Shown here piece by piece: positions 1 to 5,058 of a DNA stretch of 6,612 nt. Under the pieces are notes generated by a model that searched no databases, was not told the origin of the DNA, and worked only from the letters and a program-made list of their open reading frames with translations. The translations under genes and the position numbers were made by a program. Origin of the DNA: Candidatus Altimarinota bacterium (GTDB lineage Bacteria > Patescibacteriota > Gracilibacteria > BD1-5 > UBA2023); NCBI GenBank assembly GCA_023230505.1, contig JALNXF010000024.1:1-6612 (forward strand). The letters are read 5' to 3'. Numbering within the stretch: the stretch's first letter is position 1; each line of letters opens with the position of its first letter.

Positions 1-1113
1 GAAATAAGTAAATTAGAAGAATTAGAAAAACAAAAAGAAACCCTTTCAAATTCAATTAATGATTTGAATTTAGATATTAAACATCAAGAAGAAAAATTAG
101 AAAAATTAAACTCTTTAGAATATAATCCCGATTGTTCTTATTGTATGAATAATATATTTGTAAAAGATGCTATTCAAACAAAACAAATATATGCCGATAA
201 TTTAAGTGTTTTAAAAGATTTAAATAAAGATATCATAAAGCTTGATAATAATATAAATAAGAAATTAAAATTTAGAACGAATTTAGATAAATTCGAAGAG
301 ATTAAAAAAGGTAAAGAAAATTTAAAAATATTATATAACAAATTGGTTCTTGAGCAAAGTATATTAATTGAAAAGCAAAATTTTCAAAATAAACTTTTAT
401 CCGATGTTGAAAGGGATATAGAATTTTATCATAAAAATCAAAATGCAATTGAAACCAATAAGAAAACACAAAAGAAAATTAATCTTATTCAAAATGATTT
501 ATTGATATTAAAAAATAAACTTGATTCATTGAATTTACAAGATAAAACTTGTAATAGTGAGATAAAATTATTACAAAGTCAAAAAGATGAGATTTTAAAA
601 ACAATATCTAAGATACATGATTATGAAAATGAATATAGATTGTATAATTTTTATCTTACTGCTGTTCATAGAAATGCCATTCCATATGAATTAATAAAAC
701 AAGTTATTCCAATATTTGAATTTGAAATAAACTCGGTTTTAAGAAGTGTATCTGATTTTGAGATAGCAGTTGAATGTGATTTATCACATATTAATTTCTA
801 TATCGTATACAGTGATACATATTGGAGTCTTGAATTATCATGTGGAATGGAGTTATTTATCTCCAGTTTAGCTATTAGAATAGCACTAATGAGAATTTGT
901 AATATACCAAGACTAAGTGCATTGATTATTGATGAAGGTTGGTCCGCGTTGGATTCTGATAATCTTATTCAACTTGAACACTTTTTTGATTTTATAAAAA
1001 GTCAATTTGATTGGGTTTTAGCTATATCACATATACAAGAATTAAAAGATTTTGTCGATTCAACATTATCACTTGAATTAGAACATGGTTATAGTAAAAT
1101 AGTATATGATTGA
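1..1113 (+). CDS. Rad50/SbcC/T4 gp46-like recombination endonuclease subunit, C-terminal part (5' truncated)
   Basis: This is the ATPase/coiled-coil subunit of a Mre11-Rad50-type (T4 gp47-gp46) nuclease, which processes DNA ends for recombination-dependent replication. The frame is open from base 1, so the start and Walker A half lie outside; 370 residues remain. Counting from base 1, residues 1-40 are coiled coil. CSYC at 45-48 (after NPD) is the zinc-hook CxxC at the coiled-coil apex. Residues 60-200 form the returning coiled coil, rich in K, E, N and L. The ATPase C-lobe follows: ABC signature LSCGME at 279-284, Walker B LIIDE ending D311-E312, D-loop SALD at 315-318, and switch histidine H344 in AISH. 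The signature has Cys where LSGGE has the first Gly; as I recall, SxGMExF forms occur in phage and giant-virus relatives. The gp47-like partner is not visible and may lie upstream. A TTG at 64 could be mistaken for the start, but coiled-coil coding continues upstream of it. The family call is firm. Confidence 0.93.
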   Translation, partial: EISKLEELEKQKETLSNSINDLNLDIKHQEEKLEKLNSLEYNPDCSYCMNNIFVKDAIQTKQIYADNLSVLKDLNKDIIKLDNNINKKLKFRTNLDKFEEIKKGKENLKILYNKLVLEQSILIEKQNFQNKLLSDVERDIEFYHKNQNAIETNKKTQKKINLIQNDLLILKNKLDSLNLQDKTCNSEIKLLQSQKDEILKTISKIHDYENEYRLYNFYLTAVHRNAIPYELIKQVIPIFEFEINSVLRSVSDFEIAVECDLSHINFYIVYSDTYWSLELSCGMELFISSLAIRIALMRICNIPRLSALIIDEGWSALDSDNLIQLEHFFDFIKSQFDWVLAISHIQELKDFVDSTLSLELEHGYSKIVYD

Positions 1114-1167
1114 AAATATTTTTGAAATATTCAAAAAAGTTTATTAATTTCATATCATAAATAAAGT

Positions 1168-1177
1168 AAAGTTATGA
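1168..1177 (+). promoter_or_regulatory. Recurrent start-codon context AAAGTTATGA
   Basis: The ten bases AAAGTTATGA span the start codon of the gene at 1174. The same ten bases occur at two other gene starts in this window (4596 and 5065). There is no GGAG/AGGA-type Shine-Dalgarno sequence at the usual distance. This fits A/T-rich, SD-independent initiation as known in Bacteroidota. That it acts as a translation-initiation element is inferred from the recurrence. Confidence 0.45.
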
Positions 1178-1401
1178 AAAATCAGAAAAAAATAAAGCAA
1201 ATTAAACAAAGTTGGTTTGGTTCTTGGGTCAGTGGTTTGGATGGTAGTGAATTATTGATGTTTCATTTAACAGATGATGCCACAATAATTTTTACTGTTT
1301 GGCAGAATGGATATGATGTCACCGATGAACTTCCTATTGAGGAATTTGAAAAAAGATTTTCTATTGATATTAATGAGCTTTTAAATTCAATGAGCTTTTA
1401 A
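1174..1401 (+). CDS. Small acidic protein of unknown function (75 aa)
   Basis: I do not recognise this gene. It encodes 75 residues with a basic N-terminal stretch (KNQKKIKQIKQ, 2-12). A central part is rich in W, F and aliphatic residues and looks like two or three beta strands (GSELLMFHL and ATIIFTVW, about 24-43). The tail is acidic and helical (ELPIEEFEKRF, about 52-62). There is no signal peptide, membrane segment or cysteine, so it should be a small soluble cytoplasmic protein. The ATG lies in the AAAGTTATGA context, which supports this start. It stands 60 bases after the gp46-like gene and 13 bases before the next gene, so co-transcription with the next is likely. The last codons and the stop are created by a 17-base tandem duplication; without it the protein would end NELLNL and stop at a TAG. 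Confidence 0.75.
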   Translation: MKNQKKIKQIKQSWFGSWVSGLDGSELLMFHLTDDATIIFTVWQNGYDVTDELPIEEFEKRFSIDINELLNSMSF

Positions 1402-1405
1402 ATTT
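1372..1405 (+). repeat. 17-bp tandem duplication across a stop codon
   Basis: AATGAGCTTTTAAATT occurs at 1372-1387 and again at 1389-1404, giving two 17-base units that differ only in the last base (C at 1388, T at 1405). Because 17 is not a multiple of three, the second copy is read in another frame: the first gives NELLN, the second gives MSF and the stop. It looks like a recent slippage duplication that moved the stop codon of the gene at 1174. Confidence 0.85.
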
Positions 1406-1414
1406 ATAGTTATT

Positions 1415-1741
1415 ATGGACACGTTTACAAAAGAAAATTGTGATAAATTAACGAATACTTGTTTGAAAATTATTTCTTTGATGAAAGAAAATGGGGATGG
1501 CGAATTTAGGATTTCTCAATTACTTATATTAGGTGAAGATGTTGAGGAATTTTTTAATAATCCGATCGTCACGAATTCGGGTATTCCAGTTAAAGTAACA
1601 CATCTCGATCAAGCTTGTAAAAACTGTCGTTATTATGATAACTTTATACCATGTGCTAACTGTCACAATTTCAATAAATTTAAACCAAATATTTATAGGC
1701 AAAAATCAGAGAAGTATAAAGTTATAAAATCAGAAGTTTGA
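1415..1741 (+). CDS. Small protein with C-terminal four-cysteine (CxxC/CxxC) zinc motif
   Basis: This encodes 108 residues. The first 60 form a probable alpha/beta part with no motif I recognise. The last third carries CKNC at 68-71 and CANC at 80-83, separated by eight residues and followed by HNFNKFKP. The spacing is that of a compact treble-clef or zinc-knuckle type site in which four cysteines bind one Zn ion. Similar C-terminal Cys4 tails ending in an aromatic-x-K-F-x-P stretch are, as far as I recall, common in small phage proteins of unknown function. Two further cysteines (9 and 16) near the N-terminus need not be ligands. It begins 13 bases after the previous gene and ends 39 bases before the next. 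Zinc binding is inferred from spacing only; a nucleic-acid or protein partner is possible but not shown. Confidence 0.8.
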   Translation: MDTFTKENCDKLTNTCLKIISLMKENGDGEFRISQLLILGEDVEEFFNNPIVTNSGIPVKVTHLDQACKNCRYYDNFIPCANCHNFNKFKPNIYRQKSEKYKVIKSEV

Positions 1742-1780
1742 ATAGGCAATATTGCCAAACAATAATTAAAATCAAATATT

Positions 1781-2221
1781 ATGGATAACGATGAAAAAAA
1801 ACAGTATGCGGAGGATTTAAAAATAGGTTGGAAGTGGACAAAAATATTAACACTATCTGTCTTTGTAGTCCTATTTTTTATCCTTTTGGGTATGATTGGT
1901 TGCCCGCGATATAATGTGTGGCAACAAGGACTCGAAGGTCGAGCTGAACTTGCGAGGGCAACCCAGAACAGACAAATCAAGATTCAGGAAAGCCAAGCAA
2001 AAGCAGATGCAGCAAAGTATGAAGCAGAGGCAGAAATTACAAGAGCGCATGGAGTTGCAAAAGCCAATGAAATAATTGGAAGTAGTTTAAAAGGAAATCA
2101 GGAATATTTACATTACCTGTGGATAAACGCACTTAATGAACGCGCCGGAGAGCAAACCATTGTGTATGTTCCAACAGAGGCGAATATACCAATTATGGAA
2201 GCATCAAGAGCAATAAAATAA
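1781..2221 (+). CDS. Single-pass membrane protein resembling the C-terminal tail of SPFH/band-7 proteins
   Basis: This encodes 146 residues. A charged N-terminus with two Trp (17, 19) precedes one hydrophobic helix at about 22-40. Then come GCPRYNVWQQGLEGRAEL (40-57), a long Ala/Glu/Lys helix to about 102, and a terminal part with YLHYLW (near 110) and VYVPTEANIPIMEA. The A/E-rich helix, GVAKANEII, NQEYLHYLW and VPTEAN series matches what I know as the tail of prohibitin/stomatin-like (SPFH) proteins and of short phage membrane proteins related to it. The SPFH domain itself is absent, as the helix leads almost directly into the tail. It probably forms oligomers at the inner membrane; its role for the phage is unknown. 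Cys41 follows MIG, a poor lipobox too far from the N-terminus. G+C is visibly higher than in the flanks (about half in 1921-1980), which suggests import or strong constraint. The TAA at 2219 is followed by a second in-frame TAA at 2234. Confidence 0.82.
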   Translation: MDNDEKKQYAEDLKIGWKWTKILTLSVFVVLFFILLGMIGCPRYNVWQQGLEGRAELARATQNRQIKIQESQAKADAAKYEAEAEITRAHGVAKANEIIGSSLKGNQEYLHYLWINALNERAGEQTIVYVPTEANIPIMEASRAIK

Positions 2222-2285
2222 CCCTCGAATCCGTAACCGGGTGATCGGAATCCGACAAGTCTAAGAAATCTTAAAAATCAAACCA
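2222..2285. other. GC-rich intergenic junction with repeated AATCCG
   Basis: The first 40 or so bases after the membrane-protein stop are over half G+C, the reverse of the usual pattern in this window, where spacers are almost pure A/T. The octamer CGAATCCG (2226-2233) and the palindrome-like CGGAATCCG (2246-2254) share AATCCG, and TCCG/CGGA could pair around AACCGGGTGA. There is no U-run after it, so it is not a standard terminator. It may be the remnant of a deleted gene end or a recombination scar. No function can be assigned. Confidence 0.4.
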
Positions 2286-2602
2286 ATGAAACAACAATAG
2301 AAATACCAGAAGATAAAATTATAAAGCAAACCAAAAATGTTGAAAATGGGATCTTAATAATCTTGGAAGATGAGGACAAGAACCCAATGAGGAAGTTTGA
2401 AATCGGTTATGATGATGATCTTGCAGGATTCTGTCAAAGGGCGTTTGCTTATAAACATCGAATAATGATACTTAATAATGCAACCCCCGACGACAGGTCA
2501 GAATTACTTGGCCGTGCATTATGGATTAGTGGCGATTATGAAGTAAAAACATTTCCGGACAGAAATGGTTGTGGAACGGTTATTGAATTTGTAAAGAAGT
2601 AA
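2286..2602 (+). CDS. Small protein of unknown function, apparently frameshifted just after the start codon
   Basis: The clear coding frame ends at 2602 and has no ATG at its 5' end; the first usable codon inside it is a TTG at 2363 (79 residues). Coding-like sequence continues upstream of that TTG in the same frame (TTIEIPEDKIIKQTKN, then VENGILII). It runs back to an ATG at 2286 that is one base out of phase: ATGAAACAACAATAG gives only MKQQ and a stop. Adding one A to the AAA run would give MKTTIEIPEDK and a 105-residue protein. The intact product would begin with beta-strand-like segments, have an acidic GYDDDLAGFCQRAF region, and end near GTVIEFVKK. I do not recognise the family. Cause: a sequencing or assembly homopolymer error, a real inactivating deletion, or less likely programmed frameshifting. 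If translated as it stands, the start would be TTG 2363 or another non-ATG codon. G+C is raised as in the gene before. Confidence 0.65.
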
Positions 2603-2623
2603 TCCATTTCATATTAGGAAATA

Positions 2624-2785
2624 ATGAATTTACCACAAAAGAAAAAAAAGACAACAATTATTTGTTTTAAATGTCTTGAAGAATTTAATTCCTATAAAGA
2701 TGTTGAAGAGAAAATAATTGAAAGAAACGATGAAAAAATTATTGTTTATTATTGCAAACATTGTATAAATATTACTGACAAATAA
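2624..2785 (+). CDS. Very small CxxC/CxxC zinc-ribbon-like protein (53 aa)
   Basis: This 53-residue gene has a Lys-rich N-terminus (QKKKKT, 5-10), CFKC at 14-17, a charged middle rich in Glu, Lys and Ile, and CKHC at 44-47, then a short tail. Two CxxC pairs about 26 residues apart, each next to beta-prone hydrophobic residues (TIICFKC and IIVYYCKHC), are the layout of a one-zinc ribbon. The start follows the previous stop by 21 bases, with A-rich GGAAATA in front of the ATG, and the next gene starts 18 bases after the stop, so it fits the tight gene packing. A longer open frame on the opposite strand overlaps its end but has no matching spacing or leader. The cysteine pattern is what makes this one credible despite its size. 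Function unknown; zinc binding inferred. Confidence 0.7.
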   Translation: MNLPQKKKKTTIICFKCLEEFNSYKDVEEKIIERNDEKIIVYYCKHCINITDK

Positions 2786-2803
2786 TAAAATATAAAATAT
2801 AAA

Positions 2804-3229
2804 ATGGAAAATTTTGAGAGAGGACCGGATGATCCCATCTGTAAAGAAAAATTGATATCGCAACTTTTTGGTGAATTCATAGGATATGTTAAATCTAAAG
2901 GATTGCTAAAAGGGAAAGAATTTGAAACAAAAAATGAAGAAATATTTCAATGCAGTAGAAAGTTTTTATGGATTGATCAATATGATCCAAAATATCAAAT
3001 TACAGTTGTACTAAATTCTATTCAGTTATCAATTGAATTTGGCGTCGTTATTCGAAATACAAAAGAAGTTATTCATCGTAAAAAGATTGAAAATCTAAGA
3101 TATAAAATATCAACAAAAACAGAGCTCGAACTTATTGAATCTAGCCAAGAAAAATTTGATGATTTGTTTAATGATTTTAAAAATGAATTTAATAAATTAA
3201 AACCGACAATTTATGGAAACAAAGTATAA
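2804..3229 (+). CDS. Hypothetical soluble protein (141 aa)
   Basis: I do not recognise this protein. It has 141 residues, is charged and soluble, with no membrane segment and two isolated cysteines (13 and 50). The N-terminal third is helical (EKLISQLFGEFIGYVKSKG, about 15-33). A central part alternates hydrophobic residues as beta strands do (YQITVVLNSIQLSIEFGVVI, about 64-83). The C-terminal part is a Lys/Glu-rich helix ending FNDFKNEFNKLKP. The ATG is preceded by an A/T-only leader (AAATATAAAATATAAA) without a Shine-Dalgarno sequence. Its last 17 bases overlap the start of the next gene in another frame, so the two are probably translated together. The alpha-beta-alpha order would fit a small regulator or inhibitor, but that is only a shape argument. 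Confidence 0.75.
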   Translation: MENFERGPDDPICKEKLISQLFGEFIGYVKSKGLLKGKEFETKNEEIFQCSRKFLWIDQYDPKYQITVVLNSIQLSIEFGVVIRNTKEVIHRKKIENLRYKISTKTELELIESSQEKFDDLFNDFKNEFNKLKPTIYGNKV

Positions 3230-3428
3230 AATAATTTATTGGATTTGGGCAAATATTTGCATATATTTTTGGGTTTGTATTCCTTTTATTCCATTTTTAA
3301 TTCTATCCCCACAAGAAATGAATTATAAATCTTGGATTGCTTTAGGTGTCTCATTTTTTGTGGGATGTGTATTTTCTGCTGCTGGGTGGAGATTCGCCAA
3401 AGATATATATAACCAAGTAAAAAAATAA
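3213..3428 (+). CDS. Small two-helix membrane protein (71 aa)
   Basis: This encodes 71 residues, mostly hydrophobic. Helix 1 spans about 9-31 and is rich in Trp, Ile and Phe with a PFIPF kink. A short loop (SPQEMNYK) follows, then helix 2 at about 40-58 with small residues (GVSFFVGCVFSAAGW), and a basic tail (KDIYNQVKK). The Lys residues at both ends suggest N-in/C-in topology in the inner membrane. The start lies inside the previous gene (17-base overlap), pointing to translational coupling. Small two-helix proteins in phages may be holins, superinfection-exclusion proteins or spanin-type partners. No lysin is nearby, so I do not assign one of these roles. Confidence 0.75.
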   Translation: METKYKIIYWIWANICIYFWVCIPFIPFLILSPQEMNYKSWIALGVSFFVGCVFSAAGWRFAKDIYNQVKK

Positions 3429-3451
3429 TAATATTTTAAATTTCTGAAAGG

Positions 3452-3667
3452 ATGTTTATTGATTTAATAGATTTACGAGAACAAGATGAAGTATTACAAT
3501 GCCCATATTGTTATGAGAATTTAACTTCTAATAATATTATTGGTGAGACAGAATATGATGTGGTTCGAATCGGGCATAATATTGGAGGATTAGCAACAGT
3601 TTTTGAATGTCCTAATTGTTTTGAGAGATCATTCATTCATAAGGATAGTATGAAATGGAAAATATAA
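3452..3667 (+). CDS. Small zinc-ribbon-like protein with two CPxC motifs (71 aa)
   Basis: This encodes 71 residues. CPYC at 17-20 and CPNC at 53-56 form two zinc-knuckle halves 32 residues apart, each preceded by a strand (EVLQ and TVFE). The part between them (IIGETEYDVVRIGHNIGGLATV) looks like strands joined by a Gly-rich turn. This is a classic single zinc-ribbon layout, found in many small nucleic-acid or protein adaptors. The ATG at 3452 follows GAAAGG directly, which is too close to serve as a Shine-Dalgarno sequence. The gene overlaps the next by 13 bases, so the two small cysteine-rich proteins are probably made together. No homologous family is recognised by name. Confidence 0.78.
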   Translation: MFIDLIDLREQDEVLQCPYCYENLTSNNIIGETEYDVVRIGHNIGGLATVFECPNCFERSFIHKDSMKWKI

Positions 3668-3951
3668 TAACATTTGAAGGTCATAAAAGAAAATGGGAAT
3701 ATTCTATATGTCCATGTTTAGATTGTCCGATTTATCCATTACGAAAAGAATGGGAGGATAGCGATGATGTTCGTGAAAATAAATGTTATACAAGTAGATG
3801 TTCTTATGACCGAGAAAAAGCTCGAGAAATAGCTAACGAAATATATTTTATTATGCATAATTATCATTGTGAAGAATGTAATAAATGGTTTTCTAAAGAT
3901 GATTTTTTTGAAAAATATTGCCCTGAGTGCGGGATTGATATGTCTTTTTAG
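3655..3951 (+). CDS. Cysteine-rich protein with C-terminal zinc ribbon and second Cys cluster (98 aa)
   Basis: This encodes 98 residues with nine cysteines in two groups. The first group is C19, C21, C24 (CPCLDC), C44 and C49. The second is CEEC at 72-75 and CPEC at 89-92, a compact zinc ribbon with 13 residues between the pairs and a final Gly as in rubredoxin-like knuckles. Between the groups is a charged helix (DREKAREIANEIYFIMHN, about 52-69). The first group has enough cysteines for a second metal site, although CxCxxC is not a standard zinc-ribbon spacing. The start overlaps the preceding zinc-ribbon gene by 13 bases (ATGGAAAATATAATAA). After this gene comes the longest spacer in the window, so it is probably the last gene of its transcript. 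Function unknown; metal binding is inferred from spacing. Confidence 0.8.
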   Translation: MENIITFEGHKRKWEYSICPCLDCPIYPLRKEWEDSDDVRENKCYTSRCSYDREKAREIANEIYFIMHNYHCEECNKWFSKDDFFEKYCPECGIDMSF

Positions 3952-4077
3952 TTTTATTTTATTATAGACATTTGTTAGAATAAGAATTTAAGAAAAAATA
4001 ATATTTTAAAAAAAATTTTTATTGAATATTTATAATTTAAAAGAGTTAATCAATTTCAATAAAACTATAAAAATAAC
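3952..4077. promoter_or_regulatory. Long A/T spacer, likely transcript boundary, with a weak imperfect hairpin
   Basis: This is the longest gene-free stretch in the window. It is almost only A and T. At 3997-4023 AATAA (3997-4001) can pair with TTATT (4019-4023) and TTTT (4004-4007) with AAAA (4012-4015), with a small internal loop. This may be a weak terminator for the small-protein cluster. Further on, TATAATTTAAAA (4031-4042) recurs at 5044-5055 before another gene, but at a different distance from the start, so I do not call it a promoter. The assignment as a boundary rests mainly on length. Confidence 0.3.
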
Positions 4078-4578
4078 ATGAAAATAAAAAAGAGTGAACT
4101 CAAAAATTTAATAAAAGAAGTCATCAATGAAGATTCAAAGAATTCTCTTACTTTATATAAAGAAGATGAATTAAGAGAAATTGCATTTACAAAAAAAGGT
4201 AGATGGAAAGAAGCCATTAAAAAAGCAGGTGGAGAAGATAAAATATCTGATAAAATCATTGATAAATTCTTTAATGATTTAGTTAATCCAACTAGTAAAC
4301 ACGCTACCGGCCTTGGAGCCTATATTATTATATTTCAAAAGTTAATTTCTAATAAATTTGATAAAAATGATAAAATCAGAATTATCAATAAAATTTTAAA
4401 TGAACTTCCACCCGATGATTATGTATTGATCAATATTTCAAAAAATGATTTTGAAAAGTTACCAAAAGAAAAGCAAATATTCGTTTATAAAGTAGGTAAT
4501 GATGCTTTTTATTTAAAAGGATTAAGTAAGGATCTTTCATTTAATATTCATGGGTTTGGTGGTGGCCAAAGTGGATAA
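4078..4578 (+). CDS. Phage protein with N-terminal KSELKNLIKE-type motif (166 aa)
   Basis: This encodes 166 residues beginning MKIKKSELKNLIKEVINED. Short amphipathic N-terminal helices of the form K-S-E/K-L-x-x-L-I-K-E occur, as I recall, at the start of many otherwise unrelated proteins in T4-like and other large phages, including structural ones. The helix could be a sorting or assembly tag, but its role is not established to my knowledge. The rest is alpha-rich and basic: a helix with KKGRWKEAIKKAGGEDKISDKIIDKFF, a GLGAYIIIFQKLI segment, and LNELPPDDYVLINI. The end is Gly-rich (NIHGFGGGQSG). There is no cysteine, signal peptide or clear membrane helix. The start follows the long A/T spacer, and the next gene begins 17 bases after the stop, suggesting the first gene of a new transcript. 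Identity of the body is unknown. Confidence 0.75.
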   Translation: MKIKKSELKNLIKEVINEDSKNSLTLYKEDELREIAFTKKGRWKEAIKKAGGEDKISDKIIDKFFNDLVNPTSKHATGLGAYIIIFQKLISNKFDKNDKIRIINKILNELPPDDYVLINISKNDFEKLPKEKQIFVYKVGNDAFYLKGLSKDLSFNIHGFGGGQSG

Positions 4579-4589
4579 ATCTAAAAAAT

Positions 4590-4599
4590 AAAGTTATGA
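4590..4599 (+). promoter_or_regulatory. Recurrent start-codon context AAAGTTATGA
   Basis: Second copy of the ten-base start context, spanning the ATG at 4596 within the short 17-base spacer after the preceding gene. The spacer has no room for its own promoter, so the shared bases are more likely a translation signal than a transcription one. Confidence 0.45.
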
Positions 4600-4994
4600 C
4601 TGTCAAAAAATTTAAAACACTGAAATTTTTTCGAAAAGATTTTATTTTTTCTAATAAAGCAGAAGTTAATGATTATTTTAATAATTCATTAACAGAAGGT
4701 GTTGATGTTTTTATCAATCATCATAGACTGTATATGGAAGAATATATTCATATTTTATTGTCCTGGAAAAGATTATTTGGATCTTTATCATTTATTTTAT
4801 TATTTTTATCTTTAATTTTCTGTTCATTTAGTTTTTCAACCATAATTTTATTATTATCAGTTGTTAGTACAATTTGCTATTTTCTATTTAAAAATCAATA
4901 TAATAAATCAAATAGATTATTGGCAATAATAAAACTACTTGAAACACCGAAAGAACTCGAAAAAATTAGACAATCATTAGTTAATGAATCTTAG
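4596..4994 (+). CDS. Two-helix membrane protein of unknown function (132 aa)
   Basis: This encodes 132 residues. The first 57 form a soluble, basic and aromatic N-terminal part (VKKFKTLKFFRKDFIFSNK, then a helix around YFNNSLTEGVDVFINHHRL). A hairpin of two very hydrophobic helices follows at about 61-77 and 81-98, rich in Leu, Ile, Phe and Ser, with almost no loop between them. The C-terminal 34 residues are soluble and charged (NQYNKSNRLLAIIKLLE, then KELEKIRQSL). The tight hairpin implies that both soluble ends lie on the same side, probably the cytoplasm. This tail-hairpin-tail plan is similar to SLATT-type two-helix effectors and to many phage membrane proteins, but I see no feature that proves either. 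The start lies in the AAAGTTATGA context, 17 bases after the previous stop. Confidence 0.78.
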   Translation: MTVKKFKTLKFFRKDFIFSNKAEVNDYFNNSLTEGVDVFINHHRLYMEEYIHILLSWKRLFGSLSFILLFLSLIFCSFSFSTIILLLSVVSTICYFLFKNQYNKSNRLLAIIKLLETPKELEKIRQSLVNES

Positions 4995-5058
4995 TAACGT
5001 AAAATAGTTTTGAATTATTCAGAAATATTTCTTAATTTTATACTATAATTTAAAAACC

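Noticed and set aside
64..66. TTG as start of the gp46-like gene
   Set aside because: The frame is open to base 1 with coiled-coil residues (KLEELEKQKE), and the preserved part lacks the whole N-terminal ATPase half, so the gene is truncated by the window.
1115..1131. AATATTT/AAATATT hairpin after the gp46-like gene
   Set aside because: It is a seven-pair stem of A/T only with a three-base loop and is followed by an A-run, not a T-run; too weak to call a terminator.
1156..1163. CATAAATA, close to the T4 late promoter TATAAATA
   Set aside because: It ends 10 bases before the ATG, leaving almost no leader, and such octamers are expected by chance in DNA this A/T-rich.
1693..1980. Minus-strand open frame of 95 codons
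   Set aside because: It lies across the end of one + strand gene and the start of the next, both of which show clear protein features (CxxC pairs, membrane helix). Its own product has no recognisable feature.
2222..2256. tRNA-like TCGAATCC sequence
   Set aside because: It resembles a T-loop, but the flanking bases do not form a T-stem or acceptor stem on either strand, and no anticodon arm is visible.
2630..2863. Minus-strand open frame of 77 codons, very hydrophobic
   Set aside because: It is the complement of the A-rich CxxC gene at 2624-2785 and the start of the gene at 2804. Its Phe/Ile content simply reflects the complement of Lys/Asn/Glu codons.
4065..4259. Minus-strand open frame of 64 codons
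   Set aside because: Shadow of the KSELKNLIKE gene in an A-rich region; all convincing genes are on the + strand.
4031..5055. TATAATTTAAAA at 4031-4042 and 5044-5055 as a shared promoter
   Set aside because: The distances to the next start codons differ (35 and 9 bases), no second promoter element is shared, and the sequence is A/T only.
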